DNA of 64,000 nucleotides, taken from assembly GCA_023052935.1 (NCBI GenBank), contig CM041297.1:87043021-87107020 (forward strand), given 5' to 3'. Positions 21,790-37,446 of the stretch are shown here, one piece after another. Position numbers and translations under genes: made by a program. Under the pieces are notes generated by a model. It had not been told where the DNA came from. It worked only from the letters and a program-made list of their open reading frames with translations, and did not search any database. Source of the stretch: Piezodorus guildinii (taxonomy: Eukaryota > Arthropoda > Insecta > Hemiptera > Pentatomidae). How positions within the stretch are numbered: the stretch's first letter is position 1; every line of letters begins with the position of its first letter.

Positions 21790-24033
21790 GAATATTATTC
21801 TCGGGTTCGAGTCATCAGAAAGATCTTGGTTGACGTTAGGTAATTACAAAGTCGGTTATTATCCACTGTTTTACCCCACTTTTCGAAGGATATGCCCGAT
21901 TTAAATGTGTTTTTTTTTTCGTCATTCTCGTTGAAAGGATTCAAAACAATCGACCCATCTGGTAACCAACGAAATAACAAAAGTGATGTAAATGGAAACA
22001 TTTTATCTATATTTAGAAAAGAATGTATCATTTTAACTCGATTTTCTAGTTATCGCAGTATCTCAAAAACGCTGCAAATTATTACACAATGGTTTATTAT
22101 TTCCAAATTACAATATTAGGGTTTAACTGTTTATATGGCTGTTAATATGCAATTGAGTAATATGAAAAGCAATAATTCAAAGCATCATATAATAGCACTA
22201 CCACTGATTTCGAAACGCAGTATCTAAGCTATTTGTTAACAAAATCCAATGATTCTTTCGTCATTTGGTCCAAAATTTAATTATCTATCAAATGACACTA
22301 AAAGCAAAAAATTTGGTATTTATTTATCAGGAGAATATTTTTTAAAATATTTTTTTTATTCGTTATTCGGATTCTACGCATCTTAAAACGTAAGCTCTCA
22401 AATTCTGAGCAGGTTTATTTTTTTTTTGGTCGTTTAATTTAATGAAAATAATAAACCAAAAGCATTTATACAGGACTGCGTTACTCTGTCCTTTTTTTTC
22501 TTTCGATTTTCATTCAAATAATTCAAATAAAATTTTCTGATTCCAGAAAACCTTACATTTTATCTTTATCATCAATAATAACCGAGTTAGCAGGGAATCA
22601 CATCTCTAATAAGTTGTGGCTTGACCAGATGAGATGATTTTTTATTTTTTGTTTTTTTGTTTTAACCCATTTTTGGTGTAATTTACATCTATAATAATCT
22701 GTTACTTGATTATACATATATATATTTTTTTTTTTATTTATTTATCGCCCTTTACTGAATCTATACACACTTTTCTCTATGTTCAAAAATAACTGAGTTA
22801 TAAGCGTATTTATGATAAAAATTTCAATTTTTTTTTCTTTTCTTTTTTTCTCTTTTATGTAATTGTTCGCGGATTTTTGGTTAAAAAACAATAATGAATT
22901 TGTTTTCTATCTTTGAAAATAATTGAGCTATAAGTGTATATAAGCAAGATTTCAATTTTTTCCTTTATTTTTTTTTTTGTTTATCGCGCTTTCCTGATTC
23001 TAAAACTATATACATACTTTTCTCTATCGTCAAAAATAATGAGTTATGAGCGTATTTATGTGTAAAATTTCAATTTCTTTACTTTTCTTTTTTCTCGTTT
23101 ATATAATTTTTCGCATTAAAATAATAATGAATTTATTTTTCTATCTTAAAAAATAACTGAGTTATTGAATAAAATACTTTTAATCGGCCGCCATTTTAAA
23201 ATTAACCAGCTAATATCAACGTCTAGGTGTGAGGATCATCGTTGAATGAATTAGTATTTTTGTGCCGAATTTAAAAAGAAATGGTCCAGTAGTTTCGGAG
23301 AACTATCGGAGAACCCGGACGGGGGACGGCATACTGCGGACGGCGGAGAAACGGATTTTTTTTTTATTCGTTATTCGGGTTCTAGGCATCTTGAAACGTA
23401 AGCTTTCAAATTTTGAGCAGGGGTAATTTCTTCTTTTTTTTTTTTTTTTATTACAAAGGTTGTTGAAAATATTAAACCAAAATAATTATGAAGCTGGATT
23501 AAATGATCCTGGAGATTCCTATTACCGTCTAGATTTGCAATAAGGGCTGAAAATTCTTGTTCGAAGTGGTTGATTTTTTTTTTTTTTTTTTCACAAACTT
23601 AAAACAAAATTAGTTTTTGAATAACTCAAAAACTATACATCTTCTGAAAAATATTAGGTACCCATTTTAAGCATTAAAAATATGCTGTTTCCCAGTTTGT
23701 AAGGTTGCAACGGATTAGGTGGTTGGGCCACATAATCAGAATGGGTGAGGAAAGGACATTAAGAAAACTGTACTATGGAAAGCCCGACGGAAGAAGGCCT
23801 CGTGGAAGACCGAAGGGGAGATGGAAGGACGGCGTCTCCGAGGATCTGAAGAAAGTGGGAGTATCTGTGAAGCGTTCTACTGACAGTGAGGACTGGTGAA
23901 GAGAAGTTTGAGCTGGCAAGGTGCCGCTTTATCCGTCTGTCACGCCGATAATGAATAATGAATTTGAACCATAATTGAATTTCTCACAGCATAAAAACAA
24001 AGCCATCTTAATCTGACTAGTATCAGAGAGTAG
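21790..24033 (+). repeat. Array unit 2
   Basis: 2244 bp; fossil at 23705-23899. Haplotype G (22478) / G (23231). It carries an 8-bp GTTTTTTT expansion near 22650, shared with units 8 and 9. Confidence 0.93.
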
Positions 24034-26270
24034 GAATATTATTCTCGGGTTCGAGTCATCAGAAAGATCTTGGTTGACGTTAGGTAATTACAAAGTCGGT
24101 TATTATCCACTGTTTTACCCCACTTTTCGAAGGATATGCCCGATTTAAATGTGTTTTTTTTTTTCGTCATTCTCGTTGAAAGGATTCAAAACAATCGACC
24201 CATCTGGTAACCAACGAAATAACAAAAGTGATGTAAATGGAAACATTTTATCTATATTTAGAAAAGAATGTATCATTTTAACTCGATTTTCTAGTTATCG
24301 CAGTATCTCAAAAACGCTGCAAATTATTACACAATGGTTTATTATTTCCAAATTACAATATTAGGGTTTAACTGTTTATATGGCTGTTAATATGCAATTG
24401 AGTAATATGAAAAGCAATAATTCAAAGCATCATATAATAGCACTACCACTGATTTCGAAACGCAGTATCTAAGCTATTTGTTAACAAAATCCAATGATTC
24501 ATTCGTCATTTGGTCCAAAATTTAATTATCTATCAAATGACACTAAAAGCAAAAATTTGGTATTTATTTATCAGGAGAATATTTTTTAAAATATTTTTTT
24601 TATTCGTTATTCGGATTCTACGCATCTTAAAACGTAAGCTCTCAAATTCTGAGCAGGTTTATTTTTTTTTTGGTCGTTTAATTTAATGAAAATAATAAAC
24701 CAAAAGCATTTATACAGGACTACGTTACTCTGTCCTTTTTTTTCTTTCGATTTTCATTCAAATAATTCAAATAAAATTTTCTGATTCCAGAAAACCTTAC
24801 ATTTTATCTTTATCATCAATAATAACCGAGTTAGCAGGGAATCACATCTCTAATAAGTTGTGGCTTGACCAGATGAGATGATTTTTTATTTTTTTGTTTT
24901 AACCCATTTTTGGTGTAATTACATCTATAATAATCTGTTACTTGATTATACATATATATATATTTTTTTTTATTTATTTATCGCCCTTTACTGAATCTAT
25001 ACACACTTTTCTCTATGTTCAAAAATAACTGAGTTATAAGCGTATTTATGATAAAAATTTCAATTTTTTTTTCTTTTCTTTTTTTCTCTTTTATGTAATT
25101 GTTCGCGGATTTTTGGTTAAAAAACAATAATGAATTTGTTTTCTATCTTTGAAAATAATTGAGCTATAAGTGTATATAAGCAAGATTTCAATTTTTTCCT
25201 TTATTTTTTTTTTTGTTTATCGCGCTTTCCTGATTCTAAAACTATATACATACTTTTCTCTATCGTCAAAAATAATGAGTTATGAGCGTATTTATGTGTA
25301 AAATTTCAATTTCTTTACTTTTCTTTTTTCTCGTTTATATAATTTTTCGCATTAAAATAATAATGAATTTATTTTTCTATCTTAAAAAATAACTGAGTTA
25401 TTGAATAAAATACTTTTAATCGGCCGCCATTTTAAAATTAACCAGCTAATATCAACGTCTAGGTGTGAGGATCATCGTTGAATGAATTAGTATTTTTGTG
25501 CCGAATTTAAAAAGAAATGGTCCAGTAGTTTCGGAGAACTATCGGAGAACCCGGACGGGGGACGGCATACTGCGGACGGCGGAGAAACGGATTTTTTTTT
25601 TTATTCGTTATTCGGGTTCTAGGCATCTTGAAACGTAAGCTTTCAAATTTTGAGCAGGGGTAATTTCTTCTTTTTTTTTTTTTTTTATTACAAAGGTTGT
25701 TGAAAATATTAAACCAAAATAATTATGAAGCTGGATTAAATGATCCTGGAGATTCCTATTACCGTCTAGATTTGCAATAAGGGCTGAAAATTCTTGTTCG
25801 AAGTGGTTGATTTTTTTTTTTTTTTTTTCACAAACTTAAAACAAAATTAGTTTTTGAATAACTCAAAAACTATACATCTTCTGAAAAATATTAGGTACCC
25901 ATTTTAAGCATTAAAAATATGCTGTTTCCCAGTTTGTAAGGTTGCAACGGATTAGGTGGTTGGGCCACATAATCAGAATGGGTGAGGAAAGGACATTAAG
26001 AAAACTGTACTATGGAAAGCCCGACGGAAGAAGGCCTCGTGGAAGACCGAAGGGGAGATGGAAGGACGGCGTCTCCGAGGATCTGAAGAAAGTGGGAGTA
26101 TCTGTGAAGCGTTCTACTGACAGTGAGGACTGGTGAAGAGAAGTTTGAGCTGGCAAGGTGCCGCTTTATCCGTCTGTCACGCCGATAATGAATAATGAAT
26201 TTGAACCATAATTGAATTTCTCACAGCATAAAAACAAAGCCATCTTAATCTGACTAGTATCAGAGAGTAG
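24034..26270 (+). repeat. Array unit 3
   Basis: 2237 bp; fossil at 25942-26136. Haplotype A (24722) / G (25467), the only unit with this combination. One extra T near 24150 shifts the frame that is 75 codons long in other units. Confidence 0.93.
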
Positions 26271-28505
26271 GAATATTATTCTCGGGTTCGAGTCATCAGA
26301 AAGATCTTGGTTGACGTTAGGTAATTACAAAGTCGGTTATTATCCACTGTTTTACCCCACTTTTCGAAGGATATGCCCGATTTAAATGTGTTTTTTTTTT
26401 CGTCATTCTCGTTGAAAGGATTCAAAACAATCGACCCATCTGGTAACCAACGAAATAACAAAAGTGATGTAAATGGAAACATTTTATCTATATTTAGAAA
26501 AGAATGTATCATTTTAACTCGATTTTCTAGTTATCGCAGTATCTCAAAAACGCTGCAAATTATTACACAATGGTTTATTATTTCCAAATTACAATATTAG
26601 GGTTTAACTGTTTATATGGCTGTTAATATGCAATTGAGTAATATGAAAAGCAATAATTCAAAGCATCATATAATAGCACTACCACTGATTTCGAAACGCA
26701 GTATCTAAGCTATTTGTTAACAAAATCCAATGATTCTTTCGTCATTTGGTCCAAAATTTAATTATCTATCAAATGACACTAAAAGCAAAAATTTGGTATT
26801 TATTTATCAGGAGAATATTTTTTAAAATATTTTTTTATTCGTTATTCGGATTCTACGCATCTTAAAACGTAAGCTCTCAAATTCTGAGCAGGTTTATTTT
26901 TTTTTTGGTCGTTTAATTTAATGAAAATAATAAACCAAAAGCATTTATACAGGACTACGTTACTCTGTCCTTTTTTTTCTTTCGATTTTCATTCAAATAA
27001 TTCAAATAAAATTTTCTGATTCCAGAAAACCTTACATTTTATCTTTATCATCAATAATAACCGAGTTAGCAGGGAATCACATCTCTAATAAGTTGTGGCT
27101 TGACCAGATGAGATGATTTTTTATTTTTTTGTTTTAACCCATTTTTGGTGTAATTACATCTATAATAATCTGTTACTTGATTATACATATATATATATAT
27201 TTTTTTTTATTTATTTATCGCCCTTTACTGAATCTATACACACTTTTCTCTATGTTCAAAAATAACTGAGTTATAAGCGTATTTATGATAAAAATTTCAA
27301 TTTTTTTTTCTTTTCTTTTTTTCTCTTTTATGTAATTGTTCGCGGATTTTTGGTTAAAAAACAATAATGAATTTGTTTTCTATCTTTGAAAATAATTGAG
27401 CTATAAGTGTATATAAGCAAGATTTCAATTTTTTCCTTTATTTTTTTTTTTGTTTATCGCGCTTTCCTGATTCTAAAACTATATACATACTTTTCTCTAT
27501 CGTCAAAAATAATGAGTTATGAGCGTATTTATGTGTAAAATTTCAATTTCTTTACTTTTCTTTTTTCTCGTTTATATAATTTTTCGCATTAAAATAATAA
27601 TGAATTTATTTTTCTATCTTAAAAAATAACTGAGTTATTGAATAAAATACTTTTAATCGGCCGCCATTTTAAAATTAACCAGCTAATATCAACGTCTAGG
27701 TGTTAGGATCATCGTTGAATGAATTAGTATTTTTGTGCCGAATTTAAAAAGAAATGGTCCAGTAGTTTCGGAGAACTATCGGAGAACCCGGACGGGGGAC
27801 GGCATACTGCGGACGGCGGAGAAACGGATTTTTTTTTTATTCGTTATTCGGGTTCTAGGCATCTTGAAACGTAAGCTTTCAAATTTTGAGCAGGGGTAAT
27901 TTCTTCTTTTTTTTTTTTTTTATTACAAAGGTTGTTGAAAATATTAAACCAAAATAATTATGAAGCTGGATTAAATGATCCTGGAGATTCCTATTACCGT
28001 CTAGATTTGCAATAAGGGCTGAAAATTCTTGTTCGAAGTGGTTGATTTTTTTTTTTTTTTTTTCACAAACTTAAAACAAAATTAGTTTTTGAATAACTCA
28101 AAAACTATACATCTTCTGAAAAATATTAGGTACCCATTTTAAGCATTAAAAATATGCTGTTTCCCAGTTTGTAAGGTTGCAACGGATTAGGTGGTTGGGC
28201 CACATAATCAGAATGGGTGAGGAAAGGACATTAAGAAAACTGTACTATGGAAAGCCCGACGGAAGAAGGCCTCGTGGAAGACCGAAGGGGAGATGGAAGG
28301 ACGGCGTCTCCGAGGATCTGAAGAAAGTGGGAGTATCTGTGAAGCGTTCTACTGACAGTGAGGACTGGTGAAGAGAAGTTTGAGCTGGCAAGGTGCCGCT
28401 TTATCCGTCTGTCACGCCGATAATGAATAATGAATTTGAACCATAATTGAATTTCTCACAGCATAAAAACAAAGCCATCTTAATCTGACTAGTATCAGAG
28501 AGTAG
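26271..28505 (+). repeat. Array unit 4
   Basis: 2235 bp; fossil at 28177-28371. Haplotype A (26957) / T (27704). The (TA)n run near 27185 is one of the longest in the array. Confidence 0.93.
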
Positions 28506-30737
28506 GAATATTATTCTCGGGTTCGAGTCATCAGAAAGATCTTGGTTGACGTTAGGTAATTACAAAGTCGGTTATTATCCACTGTTTTACCCCACTTTTC
28601 GAAGGATATGCCCGATTTAAATGTGTTTTTTTTTTCGTCATTCTCGTTGAAAGGATTCAAAACAATCGACCCATCTGGTAACCAACGAAATAACAAAAGT
28701 GATGTAAATGGAAACATTTTATCTATATTTAGAAAAGAATGTATCATTTTAACTCGATTTTCTAGTTATCGCAGTATCTCAAAAACGCTGCAAATTATTA
28801 CACAATGGTTTATTATTTCCAAATTACAATATTAGGGTTTAACTGTTTATATGGCTGTTAATATGCAATTGAGTAATATGAAAAGCAATAATTCAAAGCA
28901 TCATATAATAGCACTACCACTGATTTCGAAACGCAGTATCTAAGCTATTTGTTAACAAAATCCAATGATTCTTTCGTCATTTGGTCCAAAATTTAATTAT
29001 CTATCAAATGACACTAAAAGCAAAAATTTGGTATTTATTTATCAGGAGAATATTTTTTAAAATATTTTTTTTATTCGTTATTCGGATTCTACGCATCTTA
29101 AAACGTAAGCTCTCAAATTCTGAGCAGGTTTATTTTTTTTTTGGTCGTTTAATTTAATGAAAATAATAAACCAAAAGCATTTATACAGGACTGCGTTACT
29201 CTGTCCTTTTTTTTCTTTCGATTTTCATTCAAATAATTCAAATAAAATTTTCTGATTCCAGAAAACCTTACATTTTATCTTTATCATCAATAATAACCGA
29301 GTTAGCAGGGAATCACATCTCTAATAAGTTGTGGCTTGACCAGATGAGATGATTTTTTATTTTTTTGTTTTAACCCATTTTTGGTGTAATTACATCTATA
29401 ATAATCTGTTACTTGATTATACATATATATATATTTTTTTTTATTTATTTATCGCCCTTTACTGAATCTATACACACTTTTCTCTATGTTCAAAAATAAC
29501 TGAGTTATAAGCGTATTTATGATAAAAATTTCAATTTTTTTTTCTTTTCTTTTTTCTCTTTTATGTAATTGTTCGCGGATTTTTGGTTAAAAAACAATAA
29601 TGAATTTGTTTTCTATCTTTGAAAATAATTGAGCTATAAGTGTATATAAGCAAGATTTCAATTTTTTCCTTTATTTTTTTTTTTGTTTATCGCGCTTTCC
29701 TGATTCTAAAACTATATACATACTTTTCTCTATCGTCAAAAATAATGAGTTATGAGCGTATTTATGTGTAAAATTTCAATTTCTTTACTTTTCTTTTTTC
29801 TCGTTTATATAATTTTTCGCATTAAAATAATAATGAATTTATTTTTCTATCTTAAAAAATAACTGAGTTATTGAATAAAATACTTTTAATCGGCCGCCAT
29901 TTTAAAATTAACCAGCTAATATCAACGTCTAGGTGTTAGGATCATCGTTGAATGAATTAGTATTTTTGTGCCGAATTTAAAAAGAAATGGTCCAGTAGTT
30001 TCGGAGAACTATCGGAGAACCCGGACGGGGGACGGCATACTGCGGACGGCGGAGAAACGGATTTTTTTTTTATTCGTTATTCGGGTTCTAGGCATCTTGA
30101 AACGTAAGCTTTCAAATTTTGAGCAGGGGTAATTTCTTCTTTTTTTTTTTTTTTTATTACAAAGGTTGTTGAAAATATTAAACCAAAATAATTATGAAGC
30201 TGGATTAAATGATCCTGGAGATTCCTATTACCGTCTAGATTTGCAATAAGGGCTGAAAATTCTTGTTCGAAGTGGTTGATTTTTTTTTTTTTTTTCACAA
30301 ACTTAAAACAAAATTAGTTTTTGAATAACTCAAAAACTATACATCTTCTGAAAAATATTAGGTACCCATTTTAAGCATTAAAAATATGCTGTTTCCCAGT
30401 TTGTAAGGTTGCAACGGATTAGGTGGTTGGGCCACATAATCAGAATGGGTGAGGAAAGGACATTAAGAAAACTGTACTATGGAAAGCCCGACGGAAGAAG
30501 GCCTCGTGGAAGACCGAAGGGGAGATGGAAGGACGGCGTCTCCGAGGATCTGAAGAAAGTGGGAGTATCTGTGAAGCGTTCTACTGACAGTGAGGACTGG
30601 TGAAGAGAAGTTTGAGCTGGCAAGGTGCCGCTTTATCCGTCTGTCACGCCGATAATGAATAATGAATTTGAACCATAATTGAATTTCTCACAGCATAAAA
30701 ACAAAGCCATCTTAATCTGACTAGTATCAGAGAGTAG
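28506..30737 (+). repeat. Array unit 5
   Basis: 2232 bp; fossil at 30409-30603. Haplotype G (29193) / T (29937), as in unit 1. The T-run at ~30280 is shorter than in its neighbours, which is why a minus frame of 73 codons appears only here. Confidence 0.93.
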
Positions 30738-32970
30738 GAATATTATTCTCGGGTTCGAGTCATCAGAAAGATCTTGGTTGACGTTAGGTAATTACAAAGT
30801 CGGTTATTATCCACTGTTTTACCCCACTTTTCGAAGGATATGCCCGATTTAAATGTGTTTTTTTTTTCGTCATTCTCGTTGAAAGGATTCAAAACAATCG
30901 ACCCATCTGGTAACCAACGAAATAACAAAAGTGATGTAAATGGAAACATTTTATCTATATTTAGAAAAGAATGTATCATTTTAACTCGATTTTCTAGTTA
31001 TCGCAGTATCTCAAAAACGCTGCAAATTATTACACAATGGTTTATTATTTCCAAATTACAATATTAGGGTTTAACTGTTTATATGGCTGTTAATATGCAA
31101 TTGAGTAATATGAAAAGCAATAATTCAAAGCATCATATAATAGCACTACCACTGATTTCGAAACGCAGTATCTAAGCTATTTGTTAACAAAATCCAATGA
31201 TTCTTTCGTCATTTGGTCCAAAATTTAATTATCTATCAAATGACACTAAAAGCAAAAATTTGGTATTTATTTATCAGGAGAATATTTTTTAAAATATTTT
31301 TTTATTCGTTATTCGGATTCTACGCATCTTAAAACGTAAGCTCTCAAATTCTGAGCAGGTTTATTTTTTTTTTGGTCGTTTAATTTAATGAAAATAATAA
31401 ACCAAAAGCATTTATACAGGACTGCGTTACTCTGTCCTTTTTTTTCTTTCGATTTTCATTCAAATAATTCAAATAAAATTTTCTGATTCCAGAAAACCTT
31501 ACATTTTATCTTTATCATCAATAATAACCGAGTTAGCAGGGAATCACATCTCTAATAAGTTGTGGCTTGACCAGATGAGATGATTTTTTATTTTTTTGTT
31601 TTAACCCATTTTTGGTGTAATTACATCTATAATAATCTGTTACTTGATTATACATATATATATATTTTTTTTTATTTATTTATCGCCCTTTACTGAATCT
31701 ATACACACTTTTCTCTATGTTCAAAAATAACTGAGTTATAAGCGTATTTATGATAAAAATTTCAATTTTTTTTTCTTTTCTTTTTTTCTCTTTTATGTAA
31801 TTGTTCGCGGATTTTTGGTTAAAAAACAATAATGAATTTGTTTTCTATCTTTGAAAATAATTGAGCTATAAGTGTATATAAGCAAGATTTCAATTTTTTC
31901 CTTTATTTTTTTTTTTGTTTATCGCGCTTTCCTGATTCTAAAACTATATACATACTTTTCTCTATCGTCAAAAATAATGAGTTATGAGCGTATTTATGTG
32001 TAAAATTTCAATTTCTTTACTTTTCTTTTTTCTCGTTTATATAATTTTTCGCATTAAAATAATAATGAATTTATTTTTCTATCTTAAAAAATAACTGAGT
32101 TATTGAATAAAATACTTTTAATCGGCCGCCATTTTAAAATTAACCAGCTAATATCAACGTCTAGGTGTGAGGATCATCGTTGAATGAATTAGTATTTTTG
32201 TGCCGAATTTAAAAAGAAATGGTCCAGTAGTTTCGGAGAACTATCGGAGAACCCGGACGGGGGACGGCATACTGCGGACGGCGGAGAAACGGATTTTTTT
32301 TTTATTCGTTATTCGGGTTCTAGGCATCTTGAAACGTAAGCTTTCAAATTTTGAGCAGGGGTAATTTCTCTTTTTTTTTTTTTTTTATTACAAAGGTTGT
32401 TGAAAATATTAAACCAAAATAATTATGAAGCTGGATTAAATGATCCTGGAGATTCCTATTACCGTCTAGATTTGCAATAAGGGCTGAAAATTCTTGTTCG
32501 AAGTGGTTGATTTTTTTTTTTTTTTTTTCACAAACTTAAAACAAAATTAGTTTTTGAATAACTCAAAAACTATACATCTTCTGAAAAATATTAGGTACCC
32601 ATTTTAAGCATTAAAAATATGCTGTTTCCCAGTTTGTAAGGTTGCAACGGATTAGGTGGTTGGGCCACATAATCAGAATGGGTGAGGAAAGGACATTAAG
32701 AAAACTGTACTATGGAAAGCCCGACGGAAGAAGGCCTCGTGGAAGACCGAAGGGGAGATGGAAGGACGGCGTCTCCGAGGATCTGAAGAAAGTGGGAGTA
32801 TCTGTGAAGCGTTCTACTGACAGTGAGGACTGGTGAAGAGAAGTTTGAGCTGGCAAGGTGCCGCTTTATCCGTCTGTCACGCCGATAATGAATAATGAAT
32901 TTGAACCATAATTGAATTTCTCACAGCATAAAAACAAAGCCATCTTAATCTGACTAGTATCAGAGAGTAG
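30738..32970 (+). repeat. Array unit 6
   Basis: 2233 bp; fossil at 32642-32836. Haplotype G (31424) / G (32169), as in units 2 and 8. Units 5-6 repeat the G/T then G/G order of units 1-2. Confidence 0.93.
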
Positions 32971-35203
32971 GAATATTATTCTCGGGTTCGAGTCATCAGA
33001 AAGATCTTGGTTGACGTTAGGTAATTACAAAGTCGGTTATTATCCACTGTTTTACCCCACTTTTCGAAGGATATGCCCGATTTAAATGTGTTTTTTTTTT
33101 CGTCATTCTCGTTGAAAGGATTCAAAACAATCGACCCATCTGGTAACCAACGAAATAACAAAAGTGATGTAAATGGAAACATTTTATCTATATTTAGAAA
33201 AGAATGTATCATTTTAACTCGATTTTCTAGTTATCGCAGTATCTCAAAAACGCTGCAAATTATTACACAATGGTTTATTATTTCCAAATTACAATATTAG
33301 GGTTTAACTGTTTATATGGCTGTTAATATGCAATTGAGTAATATGAAAAGCAATAATTCAAAGCATCATATAATAGCACTACCACTGATTTCGAAACGCA
33401 GTATCTAAGCTATTTGTTAACAAAATCCAATGATTCTTTCGTCATTTGGTCCAAAATTTAATTATCTATCAAATGACACTAAAAGCAAAAATTTGGTATT
33501 TATTTATCAGGAGAATATTTTTTAAAATATTTTTTTTATTCGTTATTCGGATTCTACGCATCTTAAAACGTAAGCTCTCAAATTCTGAGCAGGTTTATTT
33601 TTTTTTTGGTCGTTTAATTTAATGAAAATAATAAACCAAAAGCATTTATACAGGACTACGTTACTCTGTCCTTTTTTTTCTTTCGATTTTCATTCAAATA
33701 ATTCAAATAAAATTTTCTGATTCCAGAAAACCTTACATTTTATCTTTATCATCAATAATAACCGAGTTAGCAGGGAATCACATCTCTAATAAGTTGTGGC
33801 TTGACCAGATGAGATGATTTTTTATTTTTTTGTTTTAACCCATTTTTGGTGTAATTACATCTATAATAATCTGTTACTTGATTATACATATATATATATT
33901 TTTTTTTATTTATTTATCGCCCTTTACTGAATCTATACACACTTTTCTCTATGTTCAAAAATAACTGAGTTATAAGCGTATTTATGATAAAAATTTCAAT
34001 TTTTTTTTCTTTTCTTTTTTTCTCTTTTATGTAATTGTTCGCGGATTTTTGGTTAAAAAACAATAATGAATTTGTTTTCTATCTTTGAAAATAATTGAGC
34101 TATAAGTGTATATAAGCAAGATTTCAATTTTTTCCTTTATTTTTTTTTTTGTTTATCGCGCTTTCCTGATTCTAAAACTATATACATACTTTTCTCTATC
34201 GTCAAAAATAATGAGTTATGAGCGTATTTATGTGTAAAATTTCAATTTCTTTACTTTTCTTTTTTCTCGTTTATATAATTTTTCGCATTAAAATAATAAT
34301 GAATTTATTTTTCTATCTTAAAAAATAACTGAGTTATTGAATAAAATACTTTTAATCGGCCGCCATTTTAAAATTAACCAGCTAATATCAACGTCTAGGT
34401 GTTAGGATCATCGTTGAATGAATTAGTATTTTTGTGCCGAATTTAAAAAGAAATGGTCCAGTAGTTTCGGAGAACTATCGGAGAACCCGGACGGGGGACG
34501 GCATACTGCGGACGGCGGAGAAACGGATTTTTTTTTTATTCGTTATTCGGGTTCTAGGCATCTTGAAACGTAAGCTTTCAAATTTTGAGCAGGGGTAATT
34601 TCTTCTTTTTTTTTTTTTTTATTACAAAGGTTGTTGAAAATATTAAACCAAAATAATTATGAAGCTGGATTAAATGATCCTGGAGATTCCTATTACCGTC
34701 TAGATTTGCAATAAGGGCTGAAAATTCTTGTTCGAAGTGGTTGATTTTTTTTTTTTTTTTTCACAAACTTAAAACAAAATTAGTTTTTGAATAACTCAAA
34801 AACTATACATCTTCTGAAAAATATTAGGTACCCATTTTAAGCATTAAAAATATGCTGTTTCCCAGTTTGTAAGGTTGCAACGGATTAGGTGGTTGGGCCA
34901 CATAATCAGAATGGGTGAGGAAAGGACATTAAGAAAACTGTACTATGGAAAGCCCGACGGAAGAAGGCCTCGTGGAAGACCGAAGGGGAGATGGAAGGAC
35001 GGCGTCTCCGAGGATCTGAAGAAAGTGGGAGTATCTGTGAAGCGTTCTACTGACAGTGAGGACTGGTGAAGAGAAGTTTGAGCTGGCAAGGTGCCGCTTT
35101 ATCCGTCTGTCACGCCGATAATGAATAATGAATTTGAACCATAATTGAATTTCTCACAGCATAAAAACAAAGCCATCTTAATCTGACTAGTATCAGAGAG
35201 TAG
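32971..35203 (+). repeat. Array unit 7
   Basis: 2233 bp; fossil at 34875-35069. Haplotype A (33658) / T (34403). Confidence 0.93.
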
Positions 35204-37446
35204 GAATATTATTCTCGGGTTCGAGTCATCAGAAAGATCTTGGTTGACGTTAGGTAATTACAAAGTCGGTTATTATCCACTGTTTTACCCCACTTTTCGA
35301 AGGATATGCCCGATTTAAATGTGTTTTTTTTTTCGTCATTCTCGTTGAAAGGATTCAAAACAATCGACCCATCTGGTAACCAACGAAATAACAAAAGTGA
35401 TGTAAATGGAAACATTTTATCTATATTTAGAAAAGAATGTATCATTTTAACTCGATTTTCTAGTTATCGCAGTATCTCAAAAACGCTGCAAATTATTACA
35501 CAATGGTTTATTATTTCCAAATTACAATATTAGGGTTTAACTGTTTATATGGCTGTTAATATGCAATTGAGTAATATGAAAAGCAATAATTCAAAGCATC
35601 ATATAATAGCACTACCACTGATTTCGAAACGCAGTATCTAAGCTATTTGTTAACAAAATCCAATGATTCTTTCGTCATTTGGTCCAAAATTTAATTATCT
35701 ATCAAATGACACTAAAAGCAAAAATTTGGTATTTATTTATCAGGAGAATATTTTTTAAAATATTTTTTTTATTCGTTATTCGGATTCTACGCATCTTAAA
35801 ACGTAAGCTCTCAAATTCTGAGCAGGTTTATTTTTTTTTTGGTCGTTTAATTTAATGAAAATAATAAACCAAAAGCATTTATACAGGACTGCGTTACTCT
35901 GTCCTTTTTTTTCTTTCGATTTTCATTCAAATAATTCAAATAAAATTTTCTGATTCCAGAAAACCTTACATTTTATCTTTATCATCAATAATAACCGAGT
36001 TAGCAGGGAATCACATCTCTAATAAGTTGTGGCTTGACCAGATGAGATGATTTTTTATTTTTTTGTTTTTTTGTTTTAACCCATTTTTGGTGTAATTACA
36101 TCTATAATAATCTGTTACTTGATTATACATATATATATTTTTTTTTTTATTTATTTATCGCCCTTTACTGAATCTATACACACTTTTCTCTATGTTCAAA
36201 AATAACTGAGTTATAAGCGTATTTATGATAAAAATTTCAATTTTTTTTTCTTTTCTTTTTTTCTCTTTTATGTAATTGTTCGCGGATTTTTGGTTAAAAA
36301 ACAATAATGAATTTGTTTTCTATCTTTGAAAATAATTGAGCTATAAGTGTATATAAGCAAGATTTCAATTTTTTCCTTTATTTTTTTTTTTGTTTATCGC
36401 GCTTTCCTGATTCTAAAACTATATACATACTTTTCTCTATCGTCAAAAATAATGAGTTATGAGCGTATTTATGTGTAAAATTTCAATTTCTTTACTTTTC
36501 TTTTTTCTCGTTTATATAATTTTTCGCATTAAAATAATAATGAATTTATTTTTCTATCTTAAAAAATAACTGAGTTATTGAATAAAATACTTTTAATCGG
36601 CCGCCATTTTAAAATTAACCAGCTAATATCAACGTCTAGGTGTGAGGATCATCGTTGAATGAATTAGTATTTTTGTGCCGAATTTAAAAAGAAATGGTCC
36701 AGTAGTTTCGGAGAACTATCGGAGAACCCGGACGGGGGACGGCATACTGCGGACGGCGGAGAAACGGATTTTTTTTTTATTCGTTATTCGGGTTCTAGGC
36801 ATCTTGAAACGTAAGCTTTCAAATTTTGAGCAGGGGTAATTTCTTCTTTTTTTTTTTTTTTTATTACAAAGGTTGTTGAAAATATTAAACCAAAATAATT
36901 ATGAAGCTGGATTAAATGATCCTGGAGATTCCTATTACCGTCTAGATTTGCAATAAGGGCTGAAAATTCTTGTTCGAAGTGGTTGATTTTTTTTTTTTTT
37001 TTTTCACAAACTTAAAACAAAATTAGTTTTTGAATAACTCAAAAACTATACATCTTCTGAAAAATATTAGGTACCCATTTTAAGCATTAAAAATATGCTG
37101 TTTCCCAGTTTGTATGGTTGCAACGGATTAGGTGGTTGGGCCACATAATCAGAATGGGTGAGGAAAGGACATTAAGAAAACTGTACTATGGAAAGCCCGA
37201 CGGAAGAAGGCCTCGTGGAAGACCGAAGGGGAGATGGAAGGACGGCGTCTCCGAGGATCTGAAGAAAGTGGGAGTATCTGTGAAGCGTTCTACTGACAGT
37301 GAGGACTGGTGAAGAGAAGTTTGAGCTGGCAAGGTGCCGCTTTATCCGTCTGTCACGCCGATAATGAATAATGAATTTGAACCATAATTGAATTTCTCAC
37401 AGCATAAAAACAAAGCCATCTTAATCTGACTAGTATCAGAGAGTAG
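35204..37446 (+). repeat. Array unit 8
   Basis: 2243 bp; fossil at 37118-37312. Haplotype G (35891) / G (36644). It has the 8-bp GTTTTTTT expansion (~36063), and TGTATGGTTG instead of TGTAAGGTTG just before the fossil. Confidence 0.93.
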